Source: Thorsellia anophelis DSM 18579
Lineage (GTDB): Bacteria; Pseudomonadota; Gammaproteobacteria; Enterobacterales; Thorselliaceae
Direction of reading: 5' to 3'
Length of the DNA: 64,000 nt
NCBI RefSeq assembly: GCF_900111395.1
Contig: NZ_FOHV01000005.1
Span: 1-64,000 of the forward strand
A program made the translations under genes and the position numbers. Below the pieces are notes generated by a model. It was not told where the DNA came from. It worked only from the letters and a program-made list of their open reading frames with translations, and searched no databases. Shown here piece after piece: positions 40,172-50,040 of this stretch (positions are counted from its first letter, which is position 1; each line of letters begins with the position of its first letter).

Positions 40172-41161
40172 ATGCCACATAAGACACACAAATCAGAAGA
40201 AAGTAAGATTTATGCTGATAAAGCGCAACCCAAGCTAAAACTTACATTTTTTCATCCTCGCTACTGGCTTTTATGGTTAATAGTAGGGTTTTGGTATGTA
40301 TTGATTCTACTCCCGTACCCACTTTTATACAAAATAGGTAAAGGTATTGGTCGTTTACTTCTAAGGCTCAGACCCAAAATTAGAATTATAGACAAGCGCC
40401 TTAAAATTGCTGAACGCAATTTAGAGTTATGCTTTCCTAACTGGACAGATTCTGAGCGCAAGGCATTAATTGAAGCAAACTGTGAATCGGTTGGTCTTGC
40501 AATTATTGAAACTGGGATGGCCTGGTTCTGGCCTGATTGGCGAATTAATAAATGGTGCAAAGTAACTGGTATTGAACATATTAAAGAGACACTAGCTAAA
40601 CCTCAAGGGATCATGTTTGTTGGAATACATTTTCTTAACTTAGAATTAGGTGGGCGCATTATCGGTTTACAGACACCTGGCATTGGAATTTATCGCCCTA
40701 ATGATAACCCCGTCTGGGATTACCTTCAAGTCAGAGGTAGAATGAGGTCGAATAAATTCATGATCAACCGAAAAGATGTCAAGCAAATGATAAGAAGTTT
40801 AGAAGAAGCTGAAATCATCTGGTATGGTCCTGACCATGATTATGGTAAAAGAAATAGCGTCTTTGCACCATTTTTTGGTGTTCAGCATGCAGCAACGACG
40901 CTAGGAACTTATATCTTACTCAAAAAAACAGACTCTGCTGTTATTGCTTTTACACCTAAAAGATTAGAAAATGGTAAAGGATATGAAGTGATAGTTAGCC
41001 CACCTATCCAATCTTTCCCTACTGAAAATGAATTGCAAACGGCAACTAAGATGAATCAACTCATTGAAGAACAAATTTTACTTGCACCAGAACAATACAT
41101 GTGGCTACATCGTCGTTTTAAAACACGTCCTGAAGGTGAGGCTGATTTATATTCTAAGTAA
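40172..41161 (+). CDS. lpxL: Lauroyl acyltransferase LpxL (HtrB)
   Basis: 329 residues from the ATG at 40172; an open frame reaches back to a TTG at 40103, but E. coli LpxL (306 residues) supports the shorter form. HPRYWLLWLIVG is the membrane anchor, GIHFLNLELG contains the HX4E acyltransferase motif, IYRPNDNPVWDYLQVRGRMR and WYGPDHDYG match E. coli LpxL strongly, and the end APEQYMWLHRRFKTRPEG is nearly identical. It adds the secondary acyl chain to Kdo2-lipid IVA. The long similarity favours LpxL over LpxP or LpxM. Confidence 0.92.
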   Translation: MPHKTHKSEESKIYADKAQPKLKLTFFHPRYWLLWLIVGFWYVLILLPYPLLYKIGKGIGRLLLRLRPKIRIIDKRLKIAERNLELCFPNWTDSERKALIEANCESVGLAIIETGMAWFWPDWRINKWCKVTGIEHIKETLAKPQGIMFVGIHFLNLELGGRIIGLQTPGIGIYRPNDNPVWDYLQVRGRMRSNKFMINRKDVKQMIRSLEEAEIIWYGPDHDYGKRNSVFAPFFGVQHAATTLGTYILLKKTDSAVIAFTPKRLENGKGYEVIVSPPIQSFPTENELQTATKMNQLIEEQILLAPEQYMWLHRRFKTRPEGEADLYSK

Positions 41162-41170
41162 TTAGCTTTA

Positions 41171-41491
41171 TTGATACCTTTTCCTCCAGAAAGGAAGCGG
41201 AGTCCTACTGCAGTGAGTTGATTATTAGCTGGCTTCGGTGGGCTCTTGCTGCTGATTCTTCTCCTTAATACATAGAACAATCAACCAACGTCTATATTCT
41301 CTTCAAATCCGCATTCAATGCGAAACTTTGGAGAATTGATGGCCGTTTTTTATTTTTCAGATAGTTATGTTGGCACGCTAATATCTATTATCAAACAATA
41401 TATAGAACAATAAAGTACGCAGAATGAATAAGGACTATGCCATGACGCCTTACATTACCTTCCTTTAGGGAAGGAGAATAAAGCGTCATGG
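41171..41491. mobile_element. Miniature IS200/IS605-type remnant (relic B)
   Basis: About 320 bp keep only the two outer ends of an IS605-like element. On the left, the minus strand has a right-end hairpin (41175-41205) and a decayed TnpB end (frames reading FRIECGFEENIDVG and QQEPTEAS, 41230-41330). On the right, the plus strand reads SYVGTLISIIKQYIEQ with the TnpA catalytic tyrosine (41370-41418), then a stem-loop at 41440-41491: outer stem CCATGACGC/GCGTCATGG, inner stem CCTTCC/GGAAGG. It is a relative of relic A with the interior lost. Confidence 0.75.
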
Positions 41492-41564
41492 ATAAATCAT
41501 ATCGCCCAGACCAACTGATATAGCAAAGTAAAACTAGTGTTGGTTTTAGTGTAATATGATAAGG

Positions 41565-43097
41565 TTATTTACCTTGAGGTCTCATGGCTGGGAATAAAAT
41601 AACATCTCTAATTGTGTGACTATTTGTAAATAACATAGCCATTCTATCAATCCCAATCCCTAATCCTGCGGTGGGTGGAAGCCCATGCTCAAGTGCAACA
41701 ATATAGTCCTCATCATAAAACATCGCCTCTTCATCTCCTGCATCTTTCGCAACAGCTTGTTCTTTAAACCTAGCTGCTTGATCCTCTGCATCATTAAGTT
41801 CTGAGAAACCATTGCCGATTTCACGTCCACCGATGAAAAATTCAAAACGATCTGTAATAAATGGATTATCATCATTTCGTCTAGCAAGAGGTGACACCTC
41901 GGCTGGGTATTCAGTAATAAATGTTGGTTGAATTAGTTGGCTTTCAGCCACCTCTTCAAAAATCTCCGTTACAATTCGGCCCAACCCCCAACTTTTTTCG
42001 AGTTTAATATTAAGTGATTTTGCGATATCTGTTGCTTTATTTATATCATCCAAATCTGCAGCTGATATCTCTGGTTTATAATGGCAGATTGCTTCTTTCA
42101 TAGTATATTTAGCAAAAGGTTTACTGAAATCAAGCGTGATATCACCATATTGCACTATGTTAGTTCCTAGAATATCTTGGGTGAGTGTTTTAAACATAGA
42201 CTCAGTTAATATAATTAAATCCTTATAATCAGCATATGCCATATAAAGTTCAATCATCGTAAACTCTGTGTTATGTCGAGGAGAAAGACCCTCGTTACGG
42301 AAATTACGATTAATTTCATAAACACGCTCAAATCCACCTACCACTAAGCGTTTTAAATATAATTCAGGGGCAATGCGAAGATACATATCAATATCAAGTG
42401 TATTGTAATGTGTGATAAACGGTTTTGCAGCAGCCCCACCAGGAATAGTGTGCATCATCGGAGTTTCAACTTCCATAAACCCCCTATCATCCATAAATCG
42501 TCTAATACCTGAAATAATTTTTGAGCGAATAACAAACGTCTTACGCGATTGCTCATTAGCAATAAGGTCTAAATAACGCTGACGATAACGTGTCTCTTGA
42601 GAGGCCAGACCATGAAATTTATTGGGTAAAGGTCTTAATGCTTTTGTTAATAACTTAACAGAATGACAACGAACTGATAGTTCACCCGTTTTTGTCTTAA
42701 AGAGCGTTCCTGTTGCTGCAATAATATCGCCTAAGTCCCAGCGTTTAAAATAATTTTCATAAAATCCTTCAGGAAGGCTCGCTGTGGCGACATATAGCTG
42801 AATCCGCCCTGTCGCATCTTGCAAAGATACGAATGATGCTTTACCCATCACTCGTTGCATCATCATCCGTCCAGCAACACTCACCTCAACAGATTGAGCA
42901 TCTAGAGTTGCTTTATCCATCTGTCCATACGTTTCTTGGAGTGAATGAGCTCTATGTTCAGGTCTAAAATCATTAGGGAATGCTATCCCCTCTTGTCTAA
43001 TTTGAGCCAATTTTTCACGGCGAAACTGTAACTCACCTTGTAAATCAATTTCTTCATTGTGTTCAGTGTTCGCATCATGAGATGTCAATTCTGACAT
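41565..43097 (-). CDS. lysS: Lysyl-tRNA synthetase (class II)
   Basis: 510 residues from the ATG at 43097, preceded by AAAGGAAC; an open frame continues to 43136 but the LysS start [16 protein letters not shown] fits better. An OB-fold tRNA anticodon domain ([20 protein letters not shown]) precedes the catalytic core with class II motifs [18 protein letters not shown] and [14 protein letters not shown]. It charges tRNA-Lys. Follows prfB by 55 bp, the conserved pair. Confidence 0.97.
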   Translation of the reverse strand: MSELTSHDANTEHNEEIDLQGELQFRREKLAQIRQEGIAFPNDFRPEHRAHSLQETYGQMDKATLDAQSVEVSVAGRMMMQRVMGKASFVSLQDATGRIQLYVATASLPEGFYENYFKRWDLGDIIAATGTLFKTKTGELSVRCHSVKLLTKALRPLPNKFHGLASQETRYRQRYLDLIANEQSRKTFVIRSKIISGIRRFMDDRGFMEVETPMMHTIPGGAAAKPFITHYNTLDIDMYLRIAPELYLKRLVVGGFERVYEINRNFRNEGLSPRHNTEFTMIELYMAYADYKDLIILTESMFKTLTQDILGTNIVQYGDITLDFSKPFAKYTMKEAICHYKPEISAADLDDINKATDIAKSLNIKLEKSWGLGRIVTEIFEEVAESQLIQPTFITEYPAEVSPLARRNDDNPFITDRFEFFIGGREIGNGFSELNDAEDQAARFKEQAVAKDAGDEEAMFYDEDYIVALEHGLPPTAGLGIGIDRMAMLFTNSHTIRDVILFPAMRPQGK

Positions 43098-43152
43098 GAT
43101 AAGTTCCTTTTTGATAACGTGAGTGCTAAAAAGCACTTACTATAAATTAACA

Positions 43153-44251
43153 CTACAAGCCTGCTTTTAAACTTGCTTCCATAAATCGGTTTAAATCCCC
43201 ATCTAAAACTGCTTGGGTATTGCGGGTTTCAACACCTGTCCGTAAATCTTTAATTCTTGAATCATCTAGTACATAAGATCGAATTTGACTGCCCCAACCT
43301 ATGTCTGATTTATTTTCTTCCATTTGTTGTTTGTCTGCATTTTTCTTCATCATTTCAAATTCATACAATTTTGCACGTAACTGCTTCATTGCTTGATCTT
43401 TGTTTTTATGCTGTGATCGATCGTTTTGACATTGTACAACAATATTAGTTGGCAAATGAGTGATTCTAACAGCAGACTCAGTTTTATTAACATGTTGCCC
43501 GCCTGCACCTGAAGCGCGATAAACATCGATTCGAAGATCAGCAGGATTGATATCAATCTCAATATCGTCATCTATTTCAGGATAAACAAAGGCAGATGCA
43601 AATGATGTATGCCTTCTTCCTCCTGAATCAAAAGGACTTTTCCTCACTAACCTATGAACACCTGTCTCAGTCCTTAGCCAGCCAAATGCATATTCACCAG
43701 AAACTTTGATTGTTGCAGATTTTAAACCCGCAACATCTCCATCTGATACTTCAATTAGTTCTGTTTTAAAGTCATTAGCTTCAGCCCATCGCAGATACAT
43801 CCTTAAGAGCATCTCGGTCCAATCTTGAGCTTCTGTACCGCCTGAACCTGCCTGTAAATCTACATAACAATCACACGAATCATGTTCATTAGAGAACATA
43901 CGCCTAAATTCAAGTAATTCTAAACGTTTTGTTAATTCATCAAGTTCACTAACCGTTTCATTTAAAGTTTGCTCGTCATTCTCTTCAACTGCAAGAGTTA
44001 ATAACTCTTGAACATCTTCAGCACCTTGAGTTAATGCAATGATTGTTTCGACAACCGCCTCTAAAGCAACTCGTTCTTTACCAAGGGCCTGAGCTCTTTG
44101 CGGATCACTCCAAACGTCAGGAGATTCTAGTTCAGCACACACCTCTTCAAGTCTTTCTTGCTTTATATCAAAGTCAAAGATACCCCCGAAGGGTTTGAGT
44201 TCTTTCTTTAATATCTTGAATCTGTATTTTTATTGGATTTATTTCAAACAT
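43153..44251 (-). CDS. prfB: Peptide chain release factor 2 with programmed +1 frameshift
   Basis: The gene starts at ATG 44251 ([20 protein letters not shown]), reaches CTT TGA C at 44179-44173, and continues in the +1 frame for a total of 365 residues, the E. coli length. SPFDSG (codon recognition, SPF) and [12 protein letters not shown] (GGQ loop) are intact. RF2 reads UGA and UAA; low RF2 lets ribosomes shift past the internal UGA, giving autoregulation. Annotating only the open frame from 44142 misses 36 residues. Co-transcribed with lysS. Confidence 0.97.
44173..44189 (-). promoter_or_regulatory. prfB +1 frameshift site
   Basis: On the minus strand CGGGGGTATCTTTGAC contains the internal Shine-Dalgarno-like GGGGG, the slippery CTT, the UGA stop and the following C, the same arrangement as E. 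coli prfB. The in-frame UGA is at 44174-44176. Confidence 0.95.
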
Positions 44252-44421
44252 AATTTAGCCTTTTACTTAAACATAATTAGAATTATCACTTGTATAAATT
44301 AACCATGCTAATAATTTATCACAGGTGAATTATAGGCAGATTTTATTGCGTTGTACATTAACATCATTATTTATGATAATGTGCTATAAAACTTCATACC
44401 TATATTTTAAAGCATAAAATA

Positions 44422-44458
44422 GTTATGATACGGCTTGTTTTTTTAGCTGTATCATAAC
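44422..44458. repeat. Strong inverted repeat between prfB and the small membrane peptide gene
   Basis: GTTATGATAC and GTATCATAAC are perfect 10-bp arms, extended by GGCT/AGCT pairing, around a T-rich loop. It sits 50 bp before the 28-residue ORF and 170 bp upstream of prfB. Neither strand has a T-run right after the stem, so it may be a protein site or an attenuator-like hairpin rather than a plain terminator. Confidence 0.55.
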
Positions 44459-44510
44459 CCATATATTTTCAGGTGTTTAATTTTTTGAAGTTGTACAATA
44501 AGGGATAAAA

Positions 44511-44597
44511 ATGAATTTAAACTTAAGTAAAATAATCATTATATTATGCGTTATATCTGTTGCAATACAAATGATTATGTATCTCACTGGGCATTAA
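44511..44597 (+). CDS. Putative 28-residue membrane peptide
   Basis: ATG at 44511 with AAGGGA six bases upstream encodes MNLNLSKIIIILCVISVAIQ followed by MIMYLTGH. A single hydrophobic helix of about 20 residues (8-26) with a lysine at its start suggests a small inner-membrane protein, such as are common in enteric bacteria but rarely annotated. It is convergent with the coiled-coil gene at 44601, three bases away. I recognise no family. Confidence 0.5.
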   Translation: MNLNLSKIIIILCVISVAIQMIMYLTGH

Positions 44598-44600
44598 AAA

Positions 44601-46265
44601 TCAAAGTCCTTTTATCCCAGCATCTGTACTTGGTTTTTTCTTACTACTATCATTTTTTTTAGGTTCTGAATTATTAACAGCAGAGGCTGCTTCTTCAACC
44701 TTATTCGTAGTTGATTGGGCTTCATTAGATTCTTTTTTTTGCATTTCAAAATCTTGAAGTTGATTTTCAAGTTGAGCCCTAGATTGCTGTTGGGTTTTGA
44801 GTTCTGCTTGGATTGAATAGAGCTGATTTTGCAAATTTATCACTTCTTGTTGCTTTTGCATTGCAATAACTCTTTGTGTTTCTTCAGCAGCCGCAATCTG
44901 GTCAATTTGTTGTTGCAAATTAATAATACGGTTACTTGCAGCATTCGTATTACCTGAACCGGCTGCCCTTGCCCATCGGTTTGCTTCTTGCTCAGCTCGT
45001 CTTGCATTGAGTAATCGTTGTTGTAAATCAGTCAACTGCAACTGATAAGACTGTGTATTTTTAGTTATTTGAGCATTTAGCTTAGAAATTGTTTCTTCAA
45101 GTTCTATCGTTTTATTTTCAGAAATCTGCAATTTTTGCTGTAATTTTTGTGTGTTTAGCTCTGCTAACTGCGCACGCTGTTGTAATTGAAGCAATTGTTG
45201 AGCTTGCCCTTGATTAACATTTTGGTTCTGTTGTTGCAAAGCCGTTAATTGCGTTTTGGATTGTGCTTGAAGTTCATTGAGCATACGTATTGCATCTTCT
45301 GCTCGTTGTTTTTCATCTTGATAAGCTTTTTTCAACACTAGCGTTTCATGGGTTAATGCTTCAATCTTGTCATTTAAAGGGTTTTCAGTGGTAGCAAGTT
45401 GGTTTGATAGTTTTTCTGCAATCGCTTGGTTTCGCGTTGTCTCATTTTTAAATTGTTCAAGCGCAGTTTGAGCTTCAGTGAGCTGATTTTTTTTATTTTC
45501 TAATTCAGCTTCTAATAACTTCCGCTCATTCAAAAATTGACTTTCAAGTTCACTATATTTTTGTTCAATATCTTTATTTTTGATTTCAACTGCTTCAAGC
45601 TGCTTTATTAACTTTTTATCTGCATCGAGAGGCAGAGCATTCAATTTTTTTATTTCCAAATCTTTTTTTTGCATTTCCTGCTCAGCAATGTCAATTCTCA
45701 TTTCTAATTCTTGGACTACCTGAGCATTTTTAGCGGCTTGTTCTTTTGAAAAATCTTTTAATACATTACTAGCAATATTGTTTAAAAGCATTTGATTAGT
45801 GGGTTGTTTTACAGATGAGAGCTCACGATTCAATTGCTCATTTTCTTTTTTTAGCTCTGATATTTCCCTTTGAAGATCTAAAACTTTAGCTGAAGTCTCT
45901 GAGTTACTATTAGAAGACTCTCTAACAATCTGAGTGTTAGATGCCTGAGTTTGCGATCTTGCTTTTTTCTTAGGCACATTAGGTTTCTCTTCTGCTAGCT
46001 GTGCCATTAAAGAGGCTTCAGGGACTTGTTCAAACTCTAAATTCTGCAATACATTGAAAATCCCTTCAATATCATTTTGTGTTTGAAATACAGCAGAAGG
46101 AGAGCTAATACTTATGGGAGTGTTTATTACAGAGATCTGAGCTAAATCGTCATTATTAGTAGCGTTTAAATTTTCATCTAAAATAGGGGCAGCTAATAAT
46201 GATCCAACATTAAATAAAAAACAGGTAAAAATACCTGATTTAATTTTAATCGATTTTAAAAGCAT
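44601..46265 (-). CDS. Secreted glutamine-rich coiled-coil protein, unknown function
   Basis: A 554-residue protein with a signal peptide (FTCFLFNVGSLLAAP, cleavage near 26). From about residue 120 to 530 it is an almost continuous coiled coil rich in Gln, Glu, Leu and Lys (LDLQREISELKKENEQLNRE; ARLAELNTQ-type repeats). The tail is Ser/Lys-rich and ends STDAGIKGL. Likely periplasmic or envelope-attached and elongated. It lies 75 bp after a lipoprotein gene on the same strand, which suggests the two work together. No enzymatic motif seen; the family is not known to me. Confidence 0.8.
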   Translation of the reverse strand: MLLKSIKIKSGIFTCFLFNVGSLLAAPILDENLNATNNDDLAQISVINTPISISSPSAVFQTQNDIEGIFNVLQNLEFEQVPEASLMAQLAEEKPNVPKKKARSQTQASNTQIVRESSNSNSETSAKVLDLQREISELKKENEQLNRELSSVKQPTNQMLLNNIASNVLKDFSKEQAAKNAQVVQELEMRIDIAEQEMQKKDLEIKKLNALPLDADKKLIKQLEAVEIKNKDIEQKYSELESQFLNERKLLEAELENKKNQLTEAQTALEQFKNETTRNQAIAEKLSNQLATTENPLNDKIEALTHETLVLKKAYQDEKQRAEDAIRMLNELQAQSKTQLTALQQQNQNVNQGQAQQLLQLQQRAQLAELNTQKLQQKLQISENKTIELEETISKLNAQITKNTQSYQLQLTDLQQRLLNARRAEQEANRWARAAGSGNTNAASNRIINLQQQIDQIAAAEETQRVIAMQKQQEVINLQNQLYSIQAELKTQQQSRAQLENQLQDFEMQKKESNEAQSTTNKVEEAASAVNNSEPKKNDSSKKKPSTDAGIKGL

Positions 46266-46340
46266 TTACTACTCCCCGAGCATAAATATCAAATAGATTC
46301 ACATTAGTTGACAAAAAAGCATAGGGGAACATAGACTTAC

Positions 46341-46802
46341 TTATAATGATTCTAAACGCTCAAGTAATGTTCTAGTCAACTCAGTTCTAACACTATTACA
46401 TGTTCTAGAAATTTTAAACTGATAAGCTGCATCCATAATCGCAACAGTATCACCATTTAAACTTTCTCTCAGTTCCATATAACTTTTAGCTTGAGTAAGA
46501 ACGCGATTTAAATCACCGCTTTTGGCTTGATAACGTTTTTGATGGACTCGTTTTAATGCTTCTAATTCACGCAAACAAGTTTGTAAAACCCCACCACCTG
46601 CAATAGGACTAGCTGGTGATGATTGATTAGTGGCAACTGCATTGCTCATAACAGGCGCATCTGTTTCATTTTCGACAAATTCGTCTTGGGGAGTTGCAAT
46701 CGCTTGACAACCTGCAAGAGAAATTAGCGCAATCAATATCAAAGCAAAATGCTTTAATGAGCACAATCTTGCAAAGAGTTTTGTGGTTTTCTGTCTTTTC
46801 AT
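46341..46802 (-). CDS. Small lipoprotein of unknown function
   Basis: 153 residues from the ATG at 46802; the open frame reaches a GTG at 46829. FALILIALISLAGC is a signal peptide with lipobox, Cys32 lipid-modified, followed by Gln, which predicts outer-membrane sorting. The mature part has a short polar linker (NATNQSSPASPIAGGG-like) then a helical domain with two cysteines (LQTCLRELEALKRVHQKRYQ ... ISRTCNSVRTELTRTLLERL) that may pair. Probably co-transcribed with the coiled-coil gene. Confidence 0.8.
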   Translation of the reverse strand: MKRQKTTKLFARLCSLKHFALILIALISLAGCQAIATPQDEFVENETDAPVMSNAVATNQSSPASPIAGGGVLQTCLRELEALKRVHQKRYQAKSGDLNRVLTQAKSYMELRESLNGDTVAIMDAAYQFKISRTCNSVRTELTRTLLERLESL

Positions 46803-47057
46803 GTTTATATTTTTTTTAAATTCTAACACTTGGTTTTAGGCCTTCCACGCGATTAGAGAGATTCTTCTATACCGCCACTTAAAAGATTTACCGGCTATTT
46901 AACATTATATACCTGTTTTAAATCTATTTGACGCATCATTCACTTATTTTTTTGTATTATACAGTGCAAGCGGCTAAGTGACAAAGCTAAATATTAAAAA
47001 AGTATATCTATTTCTCTCACAGTTCAAAATTAAACCAATTCACCACCAGCAACTACG

Positions 47058-47372
47058 CTAGTTTTTAGCTTTTTTCATCTTTTGGGAAATTTCGCGGCGT
47101 TCAGATGACAATTCAGCAGTTTTAATAATATATCCATCAATTCTGTCTTCATAATCGCTCTTCATATTAGATATGATAGCTCTAATTTCTTCAATTGTCA
47201 TATCAGACTTGATGTAATCATTAAGGTTATCTAACAATAAGACACGTTTTTGGTTATCACGAATTTTCTTTTCTAAATCTGTAATCTCACGCTTCAATTT
47301 ATTTTTACGGCGGAATAATGTAACAAACTCAATTACATCATGAAAAGTCGGGTTATTCAAGCTATCCATCAT
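47058..47372 (-). CDS. tmaR: TmaR (YeeX), DUF496 family polar regulator
   Basis: A 104-residue protein nearly identical in pattern to E. coli Yee[60 protein letters not shown]. TmaR localises to the poles and sequesters PTS enzyme I, adjusting sugar uptake. Helical coiled coil, cytosolic. Monocistronic. The family is mainly found in enteric, Vibrio and Pasteurella relatives, which helps place the organism. Confidence 0.93.
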   Translation of the reverse strand: MMDSLNNPTFHDVIEFVTLFRRKNKLKREITDLEKKIRDNQKRVLLLDNLNDYIKSDMTIEEIRAIISNMKSDYEDRIDGYIIKTAELSSERREISQKMKKAKN

Positions 47373-47959
47373 TGCTCCTTTTGTTTGAGGGTAATGCCGA
47401 TTTGAACTTTAGTCTCTATTTTAGCGCATTTATGAGTGATTAGGCTAATTTATTTCAAAATTAACTGATTTTGTTACACATCATCTTGCAACATCAACTC
47501 AACTGATGAGTTTCATTGAAAACACATCAATATCAAACTAATTTCTGATACTTTTAACATTTATTTTTAAAGTTGTAAACCTACACTTAGCAGCTAATAC
47601 AAAAATTTTCCCGCAATCAGTACAGGAAATTGAGTATAATTTTTTTCTTTGAGTATACGCACAGGTACAACTAACAAATCAATCACATTGATAGTCTAAT
47701 ATTAATAGACTAAACAGTTAACTTATGAATTCTACCATACTCTCAAAATATTTAACATCCAAAATCATCCTCTAATCACGACTCAAATCAATTATTGCTG
47801 TTTTTATCTATATCTTATCAATACTAAGTTAGTTAGGTGAAGATTACGATATATTTAGCAAATTCATAAAAAAAAAGTTTATAATCCAAGATTAGAACAC
47901 ATAATAATGAGACCAGTAATACTTCATCTTGTTTGATTCCACCCCTAAGAGATAGATTA
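47373..47959. other. Divergent tmaR-sbcB intergenic region
   Basis: 587 bp of AT-rich DNA without a gene. TAGTCTA/TAGACTA form a small inverted repeat near 47694-47714. Promoters for both flanking genes must lie here but no single one stands out. Confidence 0.5.
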
Positions 47960-49393
47960 ATGCAAAATACCTCACATCCTTCTTTTTATATATATGACTT
48001 CGAAACGTTTGGAACTCATGCTGCTTTAGATAGGCCTGCACAATTCGCAGGGCTAAGGGTTGATCAAAATTTTAATATCATTGGGGAACCTCTTGTCATT
48101 TATTGCAAGCAAAGTGATGATTATTTGCCTCACCCAGAAGCTGTAATGATTACTGGAATTACGCCGCAGTTATGTAACCAAAAAGGAGTCACCGAATCTG
48201 AATTCGCTGATTTAATACACAAAGCATTTAGCGTCCCTAATAGTTGCATACTTGGATATAATACGATTAAATTTGATGATGAAGTGACACGCCATCTTTT
48301 TTATAGAAACTTTATTGACCCATACGCTCATCATTGGCAGCATGGTAACTCAAGATGGGACATGATTGATGTTGTTAGGGCCACCTATGCACTAAGGCCT
48401 GAAGGTATTAACTGGCCACTTACAGAAGAGGGCTTACCAAGTTTTAAGCTTGAGGCACTGACAAAGGCTAATAATATCGAACACTCACAAGCCCATGATG
48501 CTATGAGTGATGTTTATGCGACAATTGAAATAATGAAATTAATTTTAGCGAAACAACCAAGATTATTTCAATATTTGTACCAGCATAGAGATAAACAAAA
48601 ATTAATCGAACTGATTGACATTATCAACTTAACTCCACTTGTACATATTTCTAGCTTTTATGGTTCTTACCGTTCAAACTTATCGATAATCGCCCCTATT
48701 GCTTGGCATCCTTCGAATAAAAATGCGGTCATCTGCGTAGATCTTACCTATGATATCACTCCGCTATTAGAATTATCTGCTATTGAGATCCAAAGTCGAC
48801 TTTATAAACCCAAAAATCAGCTTACCAAGGATGAATTGCCTATTGGTATAACTGTTATCTATCTTAATAAGTGCCCAATTTTAGCGCCAGAAAAAACACT
48901 CTTACCAGAAAATATCAAAAGGCTTAATCTTGATATCGAATTGATACAACAAAACCATAGTAAACTCAAAGCATATACTCAGCTTAAAGAAAAATTAAAT
49001 GAAATATTTGATATTGAAAAAGTGACAGATTCACATACAGTAAATGACGTTGATAATCAGTTATACACTCAATTCTTTTCACAGTCTGATAAATTATTAT
49101 TTGAACAAATCAGAACTACTGAACCTAAAAATCTCCCTTTAATTAACATTACAAGTGATGATAATAGAATTAAAGAATTATTTTTCAGATACAAAGCCAG
49201 AAATTTCCCAGCTACATTAGATTTTGAAGAACAACAAGCTTGGATAGCGCATAGAAAATCCAGACTGAATCCTGATTCTGTTGCTAATTATATCAATAAA
49301 TTAGAAGAAATTGCTGCAGAGAATCAACATGACGAGAACAAACTTAAACTATTGAAACAACTATTTTTTTATCTTCAATCAATTGCAAATTAA
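47960..49393 (+). CDS. sbcB: Exodeoxyribonuclease I
   Basis: 477 residues from the ATG at 47960 (E. coli 475); an in-frame TTG lies 27 bp upstream. The DEDDh exonuclease motifs are intact: FYIYDFETFGTH, ILGYNTIKFDDE and HDAMSDVYAT. The rest follows E. coli ExoI, including NKCPILAPEKTL and RNFPATLDFEEQQAW. It degrades single-stranded DNA 3' to 5' in mismatch repair and recombination. Confidence 0.96.
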   Translation: MQNTSHPSFYIYDFETFGTHAALDRPAQFAGLRVDQNFNIIGEPLVIYCKQSDDYLPHPEAVMITGITPQLCNQKGVTESEFADLIHKAFSVPNSCILGYNTIKFDDEVTRHLFYRNFIDPYAHHWQHGNSRWDMIDVVRATYALRPEGINWPLTEEGLPSFKLEALTKANNIEHSQAHDAMSDVYATIEIMKLILAKQPRLFQYLYQHRDKQKLIELIDIINLTPLVHISSFYGSYRSNLSIIAPIAWHPSNKNAVICVDLTYDITPLLELSAIEIQSRLYKPKNQLTKDELPIGITVIYLNKCPILAPEKTLLPENIKRLNLDIELIQQNHSKLKAYTQLKEKLNEIFDIEKVTDSHTVNDVDNQLYTQFFSQSDKLLFEQIRTTEPKNLPLINITSDDNRIKELFFRYKARNFPATLDFEEQQAWIAHRKSRLNPDSVANYINKLEEIAAENQHDENKLKLLKQLFFYLQSIAN

Positions 49394-49492
49394 AACATAC
49401 ATCCTCATTAATTCTATGTATGGGGATGTATAAACTAACTTACTTCACTAATGAACTTATAGCATCAGACTTTATACATTACTTTAAATCAA

Positions 49493-49660
49493 TTATTTTT
49501 TTGCTTTCACAAAAATGAGCTCAAACCCTAGCGTATGGGCACGCAATAAATCAGATTCAGGCACTTTAGTGTTAATATCGCCTGTATCTGAAATTAATAC
49601 CGCCCTGCCATTTTGTTTAACATCCTGATTTATGCTATAAATTAATGTATGACGAACCAT
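49493..49660 (-). CDS. Putative 55-residue protein
   Basis: Minus strand ATG at 49660 preceded by AAGGA. The product starts MVRHTLIYSINQDVKQNGRA, continues VLISDTGDINTKVPESDLLR and ends ELIFVKAKK. The mix of beta-like and charged segments looks like a real protein or the end of an older gene. I recognise no family. It is convergent with sbcB. Confidence 0.4.
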   Translation of the reverse strand: MVRHTLIYSINQDVKQNGRAVLISDTGDINTKVPESDLLRAHTLGFELIFVKAKK

Positions 49661-49974
49661 TGATCCTTATTATCATTAGTATTTAGCCCAAAATGCAATA
49701 ATGGTCATTAGTATAAAAAAATCGTTAATTGATAGATTTTGTATTCGTCAAAACTAAAAGCAGATTAGGGTATTAGCAAAAAGCTAGTGGCTGAAATAAA
49801 TAATTTAAATACATAGCTTAATCTAATTTTAAGCATGTCAATTGTTCTTTTTTGACTTTTTTTGCAGCAATCAAGGTTGTTTTTTATACAACTGAATCTA
49901 TTTATTGCAATTAAAGCCGAATATGATTAGGTTTTACAAGGTAATTTGGTAGAATAGTCATTCGTCTTTATCAC

Positions 49975-50040
49975 ATCCATGTAGCGTGAATGTAAGGGCG
50001 ATCCGGTTAGTTCGCTAACCGGAAAACTACCTTTAGTGTC
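49975..50040 (+). ncRNA. Candidate structured RNA with UUCG-capped stem
   Basis: TCCGGTTAG - TTCG - CTAACCGGA (50002-50023) is a perfect 9-bp stem closed by a UUCG tetraloop, very stable as RNA. AAGG and CCTT just outside could pair. A -10-like TAGAAT lies at about 49952. The local GC content is well above the surrounding DNA. No T-run follows, so it is not a plain terminator. No plus-strand gene lies downstream. It matches no family I can name. Confidence 0.35.

Noticed and set aside
50002-50023. UUCG hairpin considered as an intrinsic terminator
   Set aside because: Neither strand has a T-run after the stem, and no gene ends just before it.
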